From Serilophus lunatus (Eukaryota > Chordata > Aves > Passeriformes > Eurylaimidae): a DNA stretch of 64,000 nt. The first letter of the stretch is position 1. Each line of letters opens with the position of its first letter. The notes beneath the pieces are model-generated. The model was given only the letters and a program-made list of their open reading frames with translations. It was not told where the DNA came from and did no database searches. The stretch is taken from positions 752 to 64,751 of the forward strand of contig VXBA01002400.1 of NCBI GenBank assembly GCA_013399895.1. Direction: 5' to 3'. Shown piece by piece: positions 37,901 through 50,559 of the stretch. Made by a program: the position numbers and the translations under genes.

Positions 37901-39280
37901 TCCTAGAGAAAAGATGTCAAAAATCTTCTGAAGACAAAATGACTGTCACAACTCTTTACTGATCAAAGGAAAATTTTCAGCTTAAGATGCAACTTAATTC
38001 TTAGCACCCGTAGAATGGTTAAAAGATATTATACCTCTTCCCACCTGGTAGACTATTGTGTTACACCATGTATGGCAGTAATGAAGACAGATTAATGTTA
38101 TTTATTCACTGACACTGGCAAGTGTAGCCTGTCTTTTTTTTTCTGTATTTTATCATTAAAGTCTTGTTTTTCAGCCTCAGATAACCCCAAGACACTGCAC
38201 TGTAATAATTAAGTAGTAAAAAACCCTAACCCAAACAACATTAACAGGCTGAACAAAATCAACTAAAGGCAACAAATTCTACTCAGTGCTGACAACCCAG
38301 CCTAAACACACTTCTGAGATAGGGAGCAACAGAAGAAGGTGGTTCTGTTTATTTAATAAAGGTTTCCCCCGCTTTCAATTAGTTTCCAGGGATCCCTGTT
38401 CATCAAACACTATAGGTAAACATTAAAAAAATAAAAATTAAAAAAAAAACAAAAAAAAAAAAAAACAGAAAAAAAACCACGAAAGGAACAACAGCAAAGC
38501 TGGACAGGTAGTGCAGCACTAGAGCACATTGCACAGAGAGGCTGTCAAGTCTGCAAAATAATTTTTTACAGTCAAGCTAGACTAAGACAGAGCTGACACG
38601 ATCCCACATTGGCTATAGTCATGGTTTGTGCTGTGGTTTCAACAAAAAGACCTTCAGTGGTCCCTTCCCAGTGATGCTTTGGTGATTTGATGATTCTGAG
38701 GAAACAGCAGCAGGACCCTGTCGTGACGCCGGATGTGCTTGGGCAGTGACACCTTGGCAAAAAACAAGTAAAGTCACTGTGCCTTCATAACTCATGTGCA
38801 ACCTGAGACTTTCACTGTCTGCCAGCAGTGGTATAACTCTTGCTGAAACAAGCAGACAAAAACATCCCCCAATAAACGTAGTTATACTATTAAGTACGGT
38901 TTTAATTACATTGACAAAGACCATTGATTTTCACACATGGAAATAAATTTACTCTGATGCTTGTGCTTACAAGACCCAGACCATAAGTATTAAATTCTTG
39001 GATTACTTTTAAGTTCTTAAGCTGGCTTCTTTCATCTGTTTTATTTTTCTTTTATTAAGAATAAAAGCTGTCAAGCTCATCTTTCTGACTGAACTCAACC
39101 TCCTCTGCTTGGGTAAGTATAGGCAGTACTTACAGCTGCAAGCAATGTAAAGTCTATTTTAAAACTGTTTTTTGATTTTAAAGGGTCACTACCAAGGTGA
39201 TTAGCATGAAAACTAAATGAGGCTTCAACCTGCCTCCTTTACTCTGATGCTGATTTAAACAGTAAAATCTTGCCAGCAAC
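34990..39280. other. AT-rich non-coding stretch with no recognisable gene
   Basis: Short overlapping frames only. An A-rich tract with scattered C occurs at 38421-38477, of the A/C-rich kind common in bird genomes. The piece 36680-36980 is somewhat richer in G and C but matches nothing I recognise. No exon, RNA gene or transposon end was identified. Confidence 0.6.
38421..38477. repeat. A-rich low-complexity tract
   Basis: Runs of 5 to 15 adenines are separated by single C, T or G bases. Similar but shorter A/C-rich tracts occur at about 40600-40630, 45420-45470 and 58130-58185. Confidence 0.9.
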
Positions 39281-39284
39281 ACTA

Positions 39285-39428
39285 GTTTTATAAACCAGCC
39301 TTTGAGCTATAACATAGCAGAAAGCTTCCTGAAATCCAAGGAGATTATGTCTGCTGTGGCACTCCTGTCAGCTGTCATTGTCCCTTCTTGGGAGAAGTTA
39401 ATCAAATTTGTTCAGCCTGACCTCTGCT
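39285..39428 (-). mobile_element. Old CR1 fragment covering RT motif A
   Basis: On the minus strand the sequence reads NLIN-type residues, then ADIISLDFRKLSAM, then a SKAGL-like stretch. This matches the CR1 order of the DQTNLINF block, DVIYLDFSKAFDTV and SKLxxYGL. Frames are broken by stops and shifts between these blocks. The piece lacks both 5' and 3' ends, so it is an internal relic, older than the tail-bearing copies. Boundaries are approximate. Confidence 0.65.
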
Positions 39429-39429
39429 T

Positions 39430-41200
39430 TAGCTAACCTGGACCTGTCTAAAGCTGTACCTGTCCAGTGTTCCCTGTCAGGGTCTTGCTCACTGCTGCAG
39501 CCGAGTTTGGCTCCCTCCCAAAGAGGGGTATCAGGTCAGCTCTCCTCCCTGCCTACCTTCTCATCTGCCTCCTCCAGCTGTCAGAGAGTCCAGCCTTTCT
39601 GTCACTTGTCCTTCTCCTTTCTCATCTGACTTAGGGATAATGGGTATTTCTGCTTTAATTTTATTTCTGTGTGACAGGGTGGGTTTGTACATGATTCCCA
39701 AATTCAGCGGTCTCACGATTATTCACTGCCAGCAGCTGTAAAGAGGCTTCAGGGACCATGGGAAGGAGAGGGAGGAAGATCCCACCCTACTACTACGTTG
39801 TAAAATCTTCCTTTTATTAAAAATGTTTATTCACCATTAACTTCATTTTCTTTTACTCAGATCAAGTCCATTTATTACATGGAGAGCTGAAAGTGATGTT
39901 TTTAATTAAGGTTGTCTAATAATTTCCTTCATAGCATTTGGTTTTCAGTATAGTTTATAACCTCAGGACTGTTAATCATTCCGGGCTAAATTTTGAATGC
40001 TTTGTTTCTGCCTAAAGTGGAATTGAATATGAAATCATCAGCTACCCTGCTCCTGCATCCTATTTTTCTTCCCAAAAATATTCTCTTGCTTTAATAAAGT
40101 ACAATAGTCTGGGAGCCAGATGCTCATAAATTGCACTTTCATGATTTCTACTCTATAATGCTAATAATTCTATGCAATTGTATCTGTAATCAAGCAAAGT
40201 GTTATGCATTTTTTGCATAGAAAGCAGAAAACTGTCAGTCCACCAGCTTAATCAGTGAGGCAATGGAGGTTTTCAAAGATTGTACAAGGTCACCACTGCA
40301 AACTGGGATTAAGACGTCATGGATGTCGTCTGCCACACACAATGCTGTTTGCTTTTGAGAAATATTAAGCAGAGGAACTGAAGACATCAAAGAAATTTAT
40401 GTAGCCATCAGATTTTAAACTTTGGTTGTAGAGGACCTCCTGCATACCACACAGCACATCAGAGACTCAGTTCAGCTGGGACTCCTAGGCCTTTCCAGCA
40501 CTCGTGGCTGGTGGCTTAAAGCCTAAATACAAGTTTGTCAGATCAGCATAGTGAGTCACACACAATTTCTAAAGGTTTAAATAAAAAGTTACCGTGATTA
40601 TGCAGAAAAAAACAAACCCAAACCAAAAAAAGTCTGAATTTCCATTACACCAGGCATTTCAGTAGCAATGCTGAGATGGAGTCTGGATGACCATTTCCTT
40701 TTCCTCTTCCATACCACTCTTGTCTTTGCCTCACTTATCTTTGTTTCCTTTCTTTAAAGGTTAAGATTGCATGTAAAATGGAAATTCAGGATTCACCCTT
40801 TCTTCTTCTTCTTCACTGTGTCCCCTTTGGGAAGAAGATTGCCCTCAAACACTCTTCAGAACTTGTAGGATCAGCTGCATTCAGGGGCAGACAGAAAGAG
40901 TCAAAATGCCTAGGGCTGCACAGGACCAGTGATTCGGGTGTGAGCTCCAGTGAGAACTGTTTAGTTCTCAGAACTCCAGGCAGCAAGGCTGCCCTCTTTT
41001 ATTGTAATTACTTCTACTGTCTTGAACAAACTGGCAGAATGACTTGCAATCCTAGCCTTCCAGCACCCACTAGTTCAAAGCAGGTATCTCACATCTTTTT
41101 TCCTTCACGATTCAGTTCCTCAGAGGTCTAAAGGGGCACAAGGAGTTCAACAGATGTTGAATGCTTATGTTCCCCTTGGTTAAGCAGAAGAGTTGCATCT
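39430..41200. other. Non-coding stretch, nothing recognised
   Basis: It contains a C/T-rich patch (39430-39620) and a short CTTCTT run near 40800. The 117-codon frame at 40778-41131 has no recognisable domain, signal peptide or membrane segment and is probably chance. Confidence 0.55.
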
Positions 41201-41214
41201 GTGGCCCAACCCCG

Positions 41215-41630
41215 CTTGCCTTAGCCATGAAGCAGTTTCATTAAAGCTACTCTTAAAGAATACAGGCTTTACTCCTTGCGAGGAAAGCTGCCTTCACCTT
41301 TGGCACCGAATGCGAGATCGCTCGCTCTTCTGCTTCGACTATAATTCTTAGGTCCAACGGATAAGGAAGACAGCCTGACTCTATAAAGTTCTCCTATTCT
41401 GTGAGGTTAACCTTCACTTTAATCCTCGTACTTGCCATTCATTTTTTGTGAGTGCGATTTCTTCAATGTATCAGGTTGCAATCTTCGGTAGCAGAAAGAG
41501 AAGGGGCGAAAACCATTGTTAGACAAGAATGCTAATTCCGAGAGCGAGCATCGAAAGGTTGAGCCAGCCTGTGCCACATTGTGAGAGTTCAGCAATGCTC
41601 CATTCATTTGTGTGACAAGCCTCATTATGG
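41215..41630 (-). mobile_element. CpG-dense segment, candidate solo LTR (tentative)
   Basis: About 14 CpG dinucleotides fall between 41277 and 41556, whereas the surrounding kilobases have very few. On the minus strand the order is a TATA-like TTTATAG near 41385, a CTCGCATTCGGTGCC stretch near 41310, and GAGTAAAGCCTG near 41270. That order resembles promoter, R and U5 features of a retroviral LTR. No gag, pol or env sequence flanks it, so it would be a solo LTR. Alternatives are a small CpG-rich regulatory element or an exon: a 68-codon frame (41625-41419, ATG start) overlaps it but matches nothing known. TG...CA ends and a target duplication could not be confirmed. Confidence 0.35.
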
Positions 41631-42910
41631 GGAAGTTTTTAAAAGCAATTCATTCTGAGGAAGCTTTGGATACAGTTCAAAAAGCAGAAAATAAAACCTA
41701 GGAGAACTGGGGAAAGCAAAAAGAGCAGGCAGAAAAATCAAGCAGGAAGGCAGATAAAAAATCAGCTCTTTTGCAAGTTCATTTTTTCATTATGTTTGAC
41801 ATTCTTTGAGACACAGAACTGTGCTGCACACTTGTGGCCCCAGGCACTGAAACTGGAAGAAGATATTTCAAGAGCTGCAGAGCACACACACATAGCTGTA
41901 TAACACAGAAAAGATATAAAAACTGAATTGACAAGATTGTGATGCTAACTTGCTTCAGAATTACATCAGCCAAGGTAATCTATCTTGAAGTAGAAAATTG
42001 CACATAGTCCTAACTATTTTACCATTTATATGGACCTTTGGGTAGTGATGAAATGATGGGGCATCTAAAGTTCAGCTGAAAAATAAAAGTCAAACCCAAT
42101 AGAAACAGATTAGACAGATTTCCTGATGAAAACAAGCAGCACTTGGAAGTTGTGTATGATTTTTTTTGGGAGATGAGAGATACCATCAGTAACAATTCTG
42201 ATCAGACAGCTAGAAAAATACATAACTTGATGAAACCCTATGGATTCTAACAACCTTTGTAATTGTCATTTTTAAGTTAATCTCATGATCACCAAGAAAT
42301 TAAAAGAAAACACAGTGTTTTGTGCTCCCTCTGCTGTTCTGGAGCAGCAGGTAGCTGAAAGAAAAAGCTGAACCCTGCTCTCTGTTGTTTGACATAATTC
42401 AGTGACGCAGAAGCAGAAATAACAAAGTGTGGCTTTGTATGTGGCTAATTTTCTTATTCTTGAACAAGTGGACTAGAAAGGCAAAATGTATTTTAGTTTG
42501 CTTCTAGAAGAAAAGTTGATTTTTCTTTTTGAGATTGATAGAAAAATAATTTCTGATATTGGTTGGACCTCAAAGCACCTTGCAAAAGTTATCTCCTGGC
42601 TGGTGCTTGGAGAAGGCTGTAGGACTGAGTGGCTTGCAATACTGCAGATATTGGCAAATTCTCTCCAAATACTTGTTGCAATTAAGATTTTCAATCTCAA
42701 TCTGAGCAAATGGTCGATCAGGCCTCAGCTATGTTCATTAGCCAAGTAGAACTGAGGATTTAATTCAGATGCTCAGAGAATGTGGATTAAAAAAACTTCC
42801 TACTAAAAATAATTTGAAAGAGATGAGGAATAAAATAAGTAGTGTTTTCATAAAAGGAAATTTTTGCTCCTTGGGTTTACAGGAAAATGCAAATGAGTTT
42901 GAGATAAATT

Positions 42911-43020
42911 GAAATGTTCAAGACTAACCTGAATGGGGCCCTGGAAAATCTGGTTTAGTCTGTGGCAGGTGAGTTGGAACTAGATGGTCTGACAACAAAA
43001 ACTGTTCTATGATTCTTGAT
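42911..43020 (+). mobile_element. CR1 3'-end fragment
   Basis: The stretch reads TTCAAGACTAACCTGAATGG at its start. It then has GGGCCCTGG, GAGTTGGAACTAGATGGTCT, and ends GTTCTATGATTCTTGAT. This is the CR1 3' untranslated region with its characteristic terminal 8-bp units. It is strongly 5'-truncated, has small deletions relative to the usual CR1 tail, and has no coding part. Confidence 0.85.
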
Positions 43021-43024
43021 ATTC

Positions 43025-46000
43025 TGGCATGCTTTGAGATAAACAGAGTTTTTCCTATCCTACAGAACAACACAGATGCTGTGTACAGGGATAGTTCCTC
43101 TCACACAGCAATGATACTTCTGCTGGTGGTCTCTGCAGGAAGAGGAAGGTGGAAAAAGTGATCTCAGAGTACAGGGTGACCTCATTACTCCCGAAAAAGT
43201 GTCACACTTACTTTTTAGTAAGATGTGAAAAGAGATCAGAAATCCAGTGGGACTTCTGAGATAAGATAGATTTGATTTATATTGAATGAAGATCCCCTTA
43301 CCTTTCAGAAAAACAGAAGCTGACTTTCCTCACATAAAAATTGTTTCGGTAGATTATTTTATTTCTGATTAAAGCTGGATTTTGGTTCCAGCACTAACTT
43401 AAGGAAAGACACGTGTTATAAGTACAAAGCTGATTAAGGAAAGGACATACACAAACATCAGTGACATATAAAACTCCAACTTTCTCACTGAGAACTTATG
43501 ATCTTCTAGAGCACCAAAAAAGCAAGAAAATTAGTGTTTGAATACATTGTTACGGCCCAAAAGCTATAAAATAATATTCCTCTACCAGTACTTGTATAAT
43601 TCTGCTACTTCTTTTACCTTTTTTTCTACCATGTTACTATTTCTATATGTATTTTCACTATATTCGTGTAATCTTTCTGTATGGTCCACAGTTGCAGAGA
43701 TCAGTTGGAGAGTTCACCTTTGGTGCCATAATTGAAAATCAGTCTAATATCAAGGCAGATACAAGTCCCCCAAGGACAAGTATTGCATTAGCAGAGCACC
43801 TGTATAAACAACTGGAGAACTAGGCCACTTTCTTGCTGTGTCCCACGGTTTAGACTTTATCACGCTCTTCATCATGCACAGAATTGCTCCTAAGATCAAT
43901 TGTAGGAGGATATAAAATGCCTTCCTTCAGTAAAGAAACTTGCATAGGGCACACATGAAAAAGATGTGAGAAAATTCCATTGGCACTTTGATTAACTCTA
44001 AGAAACAGAACTTGCTGGCATAATGAAGCATGACAAATCATCAGGATCCTACATTTTTCTAGAGAAGTGTCAAATAGCACATTTTTATAAATCATGAATA
44101 GTGTGCATTATGGAAAAATATTTGAGTTTTATTCAAATTTCAGTTACCAGCCCACCACCCTTAGGTAAGACGTGTGTCTGTATCCAAGACTGCATAGTTT
44201 AAAAAGTCACATAAAATATGGCATAACAATAATAGTAAAAGCAACAAACTCAGACATTTGTTGTTATAAATGATAGGTAAATTCTATCCTTTCCATGATA
44301 ATATTTTTCTTTCTTTAACGACACCCTAAGACAAATTAATCCTTGGTTTAAAATAAGATAGATAAGGAGTAACATAAAAATTGAACCACTAACATTATTA
44401 ATTTGATTCAATTTTATAAGAGAAAGGTATATTCAGGGAACATTTTCCTTGTGATTTACTGAAAAATGTGTTTTTAATGAGATCTACATGCTTAAACATT
44501 CTGGATAGTTCAGAGTGATGATGTGCATCTGTGTACTATTTCCCTCTGTGAAAATTGCTATGTCTATGAATTATGTTTATAGCATCCTGAAGCCAGAGAG
44601 AGAAATTAGCTCTGGCAGCATTAGGGTCTCATTTTGAGATGCACCCAGTTTCCTGATGACCATTTATACCAGAGATGCTACTCTGCTTTCTTGTGGACTG
44701 CCATTCATTATTGGTAATACATTGCAGAAAACAAACAAACAAAACAACCCTCCCTCATTTCTGCAATGACTTTTGTATGGCTAGAGCCAGTGGAAAAGAG
44801 CCTCAGCTTCTGGAGAGACAGCTTGAATTCTCAGAATTAAGACTCAGCTCAGGTCCTACCTCAAGTGATGGGAGTCTCCTCACAGGACCTGGGCCAGCTG
44901 CTGGCCTTTTCCTCCCAAGAGACTGTAGAGGTTGTAACCTTCAGAACCACTTTTAAGCCATCCTCCCTCTCCTTCAGTATCACATTCTGTCCATTTTGGA
45001 ACCCTGCTCACGTCTTTTACTTGCTTCTATGCAATATCATATAGAAAAAGGTCTAGTTCACACTTGATTTTCTTCCTAGTCCCTTTTGACTTATAAAATA
45101 TCATTATTATTTCTGCTGAAAATGTCCTTTGCTGCCTTGAAGTCTTAACAACACCACCACTATATGATGTAATGAACTATTTTAGTGAGAAAAATCTCTA
45201 CCAAACAGGCAACTGAGCTGCTAATATCTCACTCAATACAATCACAATATTCATCAGGGCTGTGCAAAGATTCGAAAATCTTTTTTTTATAGATGTTCTG
45301 AAATTTTCAAGTGTCCTCATCAAGACTTGAGTAAAATATTCTCAGATCACTGCCAAATTTCATCTTTGTAGAAATAAAAATTACACAACTCGAATAATAA
45401 TAGGTAAAATTAAAAGAAGGAAAAAAAACCCTGCAAACAATAAAAAAACCCCAACCAAACCACAACAGTATATAGAGCAGGAAGTAAGACTCATTTTCAA
45501 TTAAAATAACCAGACCAATTTCATTCTTTTTGTACCTAATCTACGATAAGTATTAAAAAACCCCTAAACACTGCCCTGAAACGCAGCAGAAAAATGATGA
45601 GGTTAAGTTATACCAGATCACTCTGCCCAGTTATTTTCTACATATCAATTCCTGCGCAGCATGGTCTGATTGAGAGGTGTGAAAGATCAGCAGCTGTAAA
45701 AACAGAGCAAAAGCTGCGCTCAAGTTTCACACCTGGGGGAACTTTGTCCTTTAACTACAAGGCAAAAGGTCTTTCTAGGTGTCATGTTGCTGTTTCCTTA
45801 GTAAACAATGGATATAATTAAAGCTATTATGTATCCTCCAGGCAAAAGGATACCAGCATTAAGTTGGAAAAAATATGGCTTGTAATTTAGCGGGCTAGAT
45901 GTGTAATTCTTCGACTGGAGATGATAAAACACTGCCAAATGCAAAAAAAATTAAAAAAATAAAATAAAGTGGTAGTAAATTCTTGTTATTGCACAGGAAA

Positions 46001-46730
46001 TGGCTGCAGCACTAGCTCTAAACATAGTTCATAGTAAAATGTTATTAATAAAGAGGCATCTGACAAGAAAAGGTTAGTTTAGTACAGTGTAATGTAAGTT
46101 CCATGGAATTGCATTGCATTAGTAAAGAGAGCTTACCTACAGATCTGGAAAAAACTATAAGTGGAGAAAAAAAATAAGAGTAAGCAGAAACACTGTGAAA
46201 CTGTGATTTTAAAACTAGAAGTCAGTGATATAATAATCACTTGCTGTTCTCAAAGGAAACTGAGTAATTCGCAGAAGGGTAGAAAAAAAAACAAAAGATG
46301 TAATTCATCATTCTCTGAGCATTTTTTTAGTAGAAAAATGGTGCTAAGATGGCTGGAAGAATTTAGTTTGAGGTTTTTGTTTCCAAAGCCATCAACTATG
46401 TAAATGATAAAGACCATATTGATAAATGGTTAAAATAGAATGGAACAAACCTCCAAAATAAGAATCTGCTGCAACAGCTGTCCAAAACAGAATATCTGTT
46501 TCTTTCATTTATAAACCTCCAGCAGGTTGAGTGAGTTATTCCATGCTGCAGAAATGCCTTTGGGATGTGCCCCTGCTGGCATCCTTGTACCACCTGCTTG
46601 GGAAGTACTGTACCATGGGCCTTAGCATTTGCACAGATTTCTGTAGGAGGGAAATGTCAGCTTCCATCTGATGTCTCAGTTTGTATCTAAAAAAGATGTG
46701 CATATACAAGCAATGGCCAGGCTTACAGAG
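43025..46730. other. Non-coding stretch, possible conserved element at 45590-45960
   Basis: No gene recognised. The part 45590-45960 has features typical of vertebrate enhancers: GTAAACA (forkhead-type) at 45801, overlapping ACAATGG (SOX-type) at 45805, and ATAATTAAA (homeodomain-type) near 45814, all within 25 bp. This is inference from motif cores. An A/C-rich tract lies at about 45420-45470. Confidence 0.5.
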
Positions 46731-46736
46731 GCTAGG

Positions 46737-46955
46737 CATTAGGAAAAAAATCCTTCACAGAAAGGGTGATTGGGTATTGGAATGGGCTGCCCCGGGGAGA
46801 TGGTGGAGTCATCATCCCTGAGGGCGTTTAAAAAAAAAAAAGACTTGATGTGGCATTTAGTGCCATGGTTTAGTAGATAAGGTTGAGTGAGGTCATAGAT
46901 TGGACTTGATGATCTCAAAGGTCTTTTCCAACCAAGTTAATCCTGTGATTCTGTG
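46737..46955 (+). mobile_element. CR1 3'-end fragment
   Basis: It starts in the last ORF2 codons (TTAGGAAAAAAATCCTTCAC; WNGLP-type block GGAATGGGCTGCCC). It continues with the ATGTGGCATTTAGTGCCATG segment and GATTGGACTTGATGATCTCA, and ends CCTGTGATTCTGTG. These features are typical of CR1 subfamilies in neoavian birds. An A12 run sits at the junction between coding end and untranslated region. It is 5'-truncated to about 220 bp. Confidence 0.93.
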
Positions 46956-46959
46956 AAGA

Positions 46960-48020
46960 CACATGCATGCAGAGAGGGCTTTGTGATGTTTTGTTCAAGG
47001 AGGCTGGAAGCTGCATCTTGATTTACCCGTCTAAGCAAGTCGTTGTATGGTGAATGACCAGTAGATTCATGCATGTGAAATGAAACCTACTCTATCCTAG
47101 CTACTAAATGGGTGTCCAGGAACATTGCCCCCTCGACTTCAGCCTTAAGGCTTTAAAAGCTTCCTATTAGAAACACTTTTTTTCCCAAAATCTATTTGGT
47201 TATTGATATTTCTTCCTTTTGAAAATATTTCCCATGTCACGGCCGAAATGATTTATACAATGAGAGACCTTATGTTCTCCCCCTGCTATTTTTATAAACA
47301 ATATTTTTACATCTCAGAGGAAGTGGTCTGAAAAAAGGTTTATGTAGAGTCTTTAGGCTGGGGAATGACTAGAGATAAGGTATCTGGAGAATAAAATTAA
47401 CTGCACCCTACAGGTTATAGAATAACAATAATATATTAAAAAAATAAGCATTGAAAATTGGAGGGCCCAACAAAACTGAAAGTGAAACTTAATACTATAG
47501 GTAGAAAAAATGCATACAATAATCTGGTATGGTGAGGGAACTACTAAACAGTTACGCCGAATATGTTTCTTGGAAGCAGACAGCTGGTAAAGTAAATAGC
47601 TTTCCATTTTTGTTTTTAGATTTTCTTGGATGAAAAACTCACTCATTTAACACAGAATATTTTATAACCAAGGCTATCAGCATTTTACTGACATGGAACT
47701 ACTTCTTTAACCCAGGATGTGTTTTACTTATTTAATTGTAACTTTTGGTCTGCTTACTCCTTGTTGAATCTTGTTCAGGACAGCTACTGGTGTGTACCCC
47801 AGGCTACTAAGTGCTGTAGCCATCTGGATTTCTATCAATAAAGTTACTTCCTTCTCAGAGCAGTAGGCAGCTAACAACGGTTAGTTTAAGAATCAGTATT
47901 TGAACTGAATCAGTATTTCAGAAATCCTAAGATTTTCTTTGAATATTCCTGCTGGGATACACAGTTCAACATTCAGGGATGCAATCAGACAGTCCCCTAA
48001 AGGATGAATGACTGTTAAGT
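46960..48020. other. Non-coding stretch, nothing recognised
   Basis: AT-rich, with short frames only. No repeat or gene was recognised by eye. Confidence 0.55.
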
Positions 48021-48022
48021 AT

Positions 48023-48565
48023 TGAATCATAGAATCATTTCAGTTGGAAAAGATCTTTAAGATCATCGAGTCCAACCATAACTCCAACAGCGGCAAGTCC
48101 CCCACTAAACCATATCCCCAAATGCCACATATATGCATCTTTTAAATACTTCCAGGGATGGTGGCACTCCCACTTCCCTGGGCAGCCTCATCCAATGCTT
48201 GACAACCCTTTCCCCAAAGCAATTTTCCCTAATATCTGACCTAAATCTTCCATCAGACAACTTGACACCATTTCCTCTTGTCCTGTCGCTAGTTACCAGG
48301 GAAAACAGACCAATGCTCACTTGGCTACAGGTTCTTGTCAGGCAGTTGTAGAGAGGAATAAGGTCTCCCTCAAGCCTCCTTTTCTGCAGCATAAACAACC
48401 CCAGCTCCCTGAAGCTGCTCCTGATCAGACTTGTGCTTCAGACCCTTCAACAGTTATGGTTCCCATCTCTGGGGTTGCTCCAGCACCTCAATGTCTTTCT
48501 TATAGCCCAAAACCAAACATAGGATTTGAGGTGCGTCCTCATCAATGCCAAGTCCAGGAGATAAA
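48023..48565 (-). mobile_element. CR1 LINE fragment (ORF2 C-terminus and 3' end)
   Basis: The minus-strand frame 48398-48105 reads LQKRRLEGDLIPLYNCL, then SDRTRGNGVKL, then WMRLPREVGVPPSLEVFK, which is the CR1 ORF2 C-terminus. Further into the 5' side (48400-48565) the upstream codons continue out of frame. The 3' end finishes at 48023 with the ATGATTCTATGATTCA tail, so the orientation is clear. It is the best preserved short CR1 copy here and has a long open C-terminal frame, which suggests a younger age than the fragments at 34.4 and 39.3 kb. Confidence 0.93.
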
Positions 48566-50559
48566 TAAGCAGAGGAAAACCCAAAAAGGAAGGCCTCTGA
48601 ATATCTCTGAGCAACCAATCAAAAAAAAAAAACCCCACATCAATTCATCCTAGGAAGACATAAACTACCACACTAAAAGATGGCGTCTAAGCTTGATACT
48701 TTATTGCAGAGAGAGCCTGGGAGCAGATCCATCCTGGTAACTAGTTACTTAATTTTTATGTTTTCTTGCTGTTCATTGCAATGCATTTAAAAAACATTCA
48801 TTCTAAAAATTGAGACCTGGCGCTGCATTTCAATTTCAAGAATTTATTTCATTGCCAGATGTTAGAAGGACACAGGAAAGAAACACTTGAAAGCAGACGT
48901 AAGCTGTTTGTGTCTGGCTTAATTTACAGCTCTAACATTTTCTTTTTGCATATACCATAAGCCTGTAAATACCATATTCCAAGCCTCCTAGAAATAATTT
49001 CCAAATACCTGAGTATTTTTCTAAGATTTTTGTTACTTTTATGCAGGTGTCATCTATGGTTTATTACATTTAAGAAAAAAATAAAGCAGTTTTAAACAAC
49101 ATCATTTTAAAGACAAATTACCTTTCTGAATTTCAAAAAAAGTAATCTCACTCAGACACAGGAAGATCTATCGTCCTCTCATCCCTAGGCACAACTTTCA
49201 TTAAAGCAGATCAAGAAGAAAATACATTTTCTAGTATTTGGACTTTTAAAACTATCTCAAATCAGACCCGTGAATAATGATAAGGCTATTTTAATTGACA
49301 AGCCATTAAAAAAGAGAGCAAAGCACATACATTTTATGGAATAGGAATAGCAATGTATTACACTCAGGTTGCTACACTAGCACAACTCCATTTTACTGAC
49401 TTCAATATATTACCCTTGCCCAACAACACTGAGGTAAATAGCAAAAATAAATAAAAATAAATAAAACAAAACCATCAGGGTGTAATGCTAGAAATTCCAC
49501 AAACCCTTCAGGAGAACAGCAGTGGGTTTCATTGTGGAATCTCTGCAGTTAACTAGAAAAATCATGGAGAGCAGTAAGGGAGGTAGAACTGTCATCAGCA
49601 ACATCCCATTTCCCTTGTAGATAACCTTTTTTTAAAGCCTGATAACCTGTTTCTGCCTCAGAATCAATAACAATGTTAACATAGAAATTTCAACTTGGGT
49701 GATGCAGTATATAAGAACTGGACTAAGACAGAAATTTTTCTCCTTCCATCACAGAAGCCACTGAGCTGCTTCATGTTTCTGTGTGCAACAGCTTCACAAT
49801 CAGCTTCAGACAGAAGCAATTGTAACAGGCAGGGACTTAAACAACGTATGGCCATCAGTTTGTACCCCAGAAAATGCTGACTAGAAACATTCAGTGGAAA
49901 ATAAGACAATATCACCTTTTGCTTTTCTCACTTTTTACTGTACTCCTGGAACAACCAGCAATGTATATGTAACATACAAGTATATCCTACATACGCTTTG
50001 TAGTCCCTTTGCACTATTTTTTGCGAGAGGTGAACAAAGACTATTCAGTACTCTAAGCTTGACAGTTACTCTCAGCACCCCAGAGTAACTGCCCTCCATG
50101 TGTTCCATTTGTTTTGGAGTGGAGCCAGATAAAACACCCAAAACTTAAGTTCATTTTTTTCCCTAAAAAAAAATGCTTCTGTATTCTTTTACACTGTAAT
50201 AAAGAAAAAAAAAACCCACATTGTGTAGTGTCCTGTTAATACTATAGGTTCATTGTTCACAGACAGATTGAAAAGTGTCTGGAAATGAATCAAGTTAAAG
50301 ATTTTTTACCAAGTCACCAAAAATCTAAACACTTTTTTTACAACTTTATACTTGACATATAGAGCATTTATTTTATATAGTTTCAGTGTTCAAGTTCTTT
50401 TATCCCTTCTTTCTGTTACCATGTTTAAGAAAAGAGGAAACAAAGCTCAATGTGTTCTAACTTTCGACCTTTGTGTTTATGGTATTTCATGCTGTACCTT
50501 TTGGGTCTGAATATACTATTCTGAAGAAAATTTTTGTCCCATTCTACTGATACTTCTGT

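Noticed and set aside
40778..41131. 117-codon plus-strand frame
   Set aside because: No signal peptide, membrane segment, domain or splice context; length is within chance for 64 kb.
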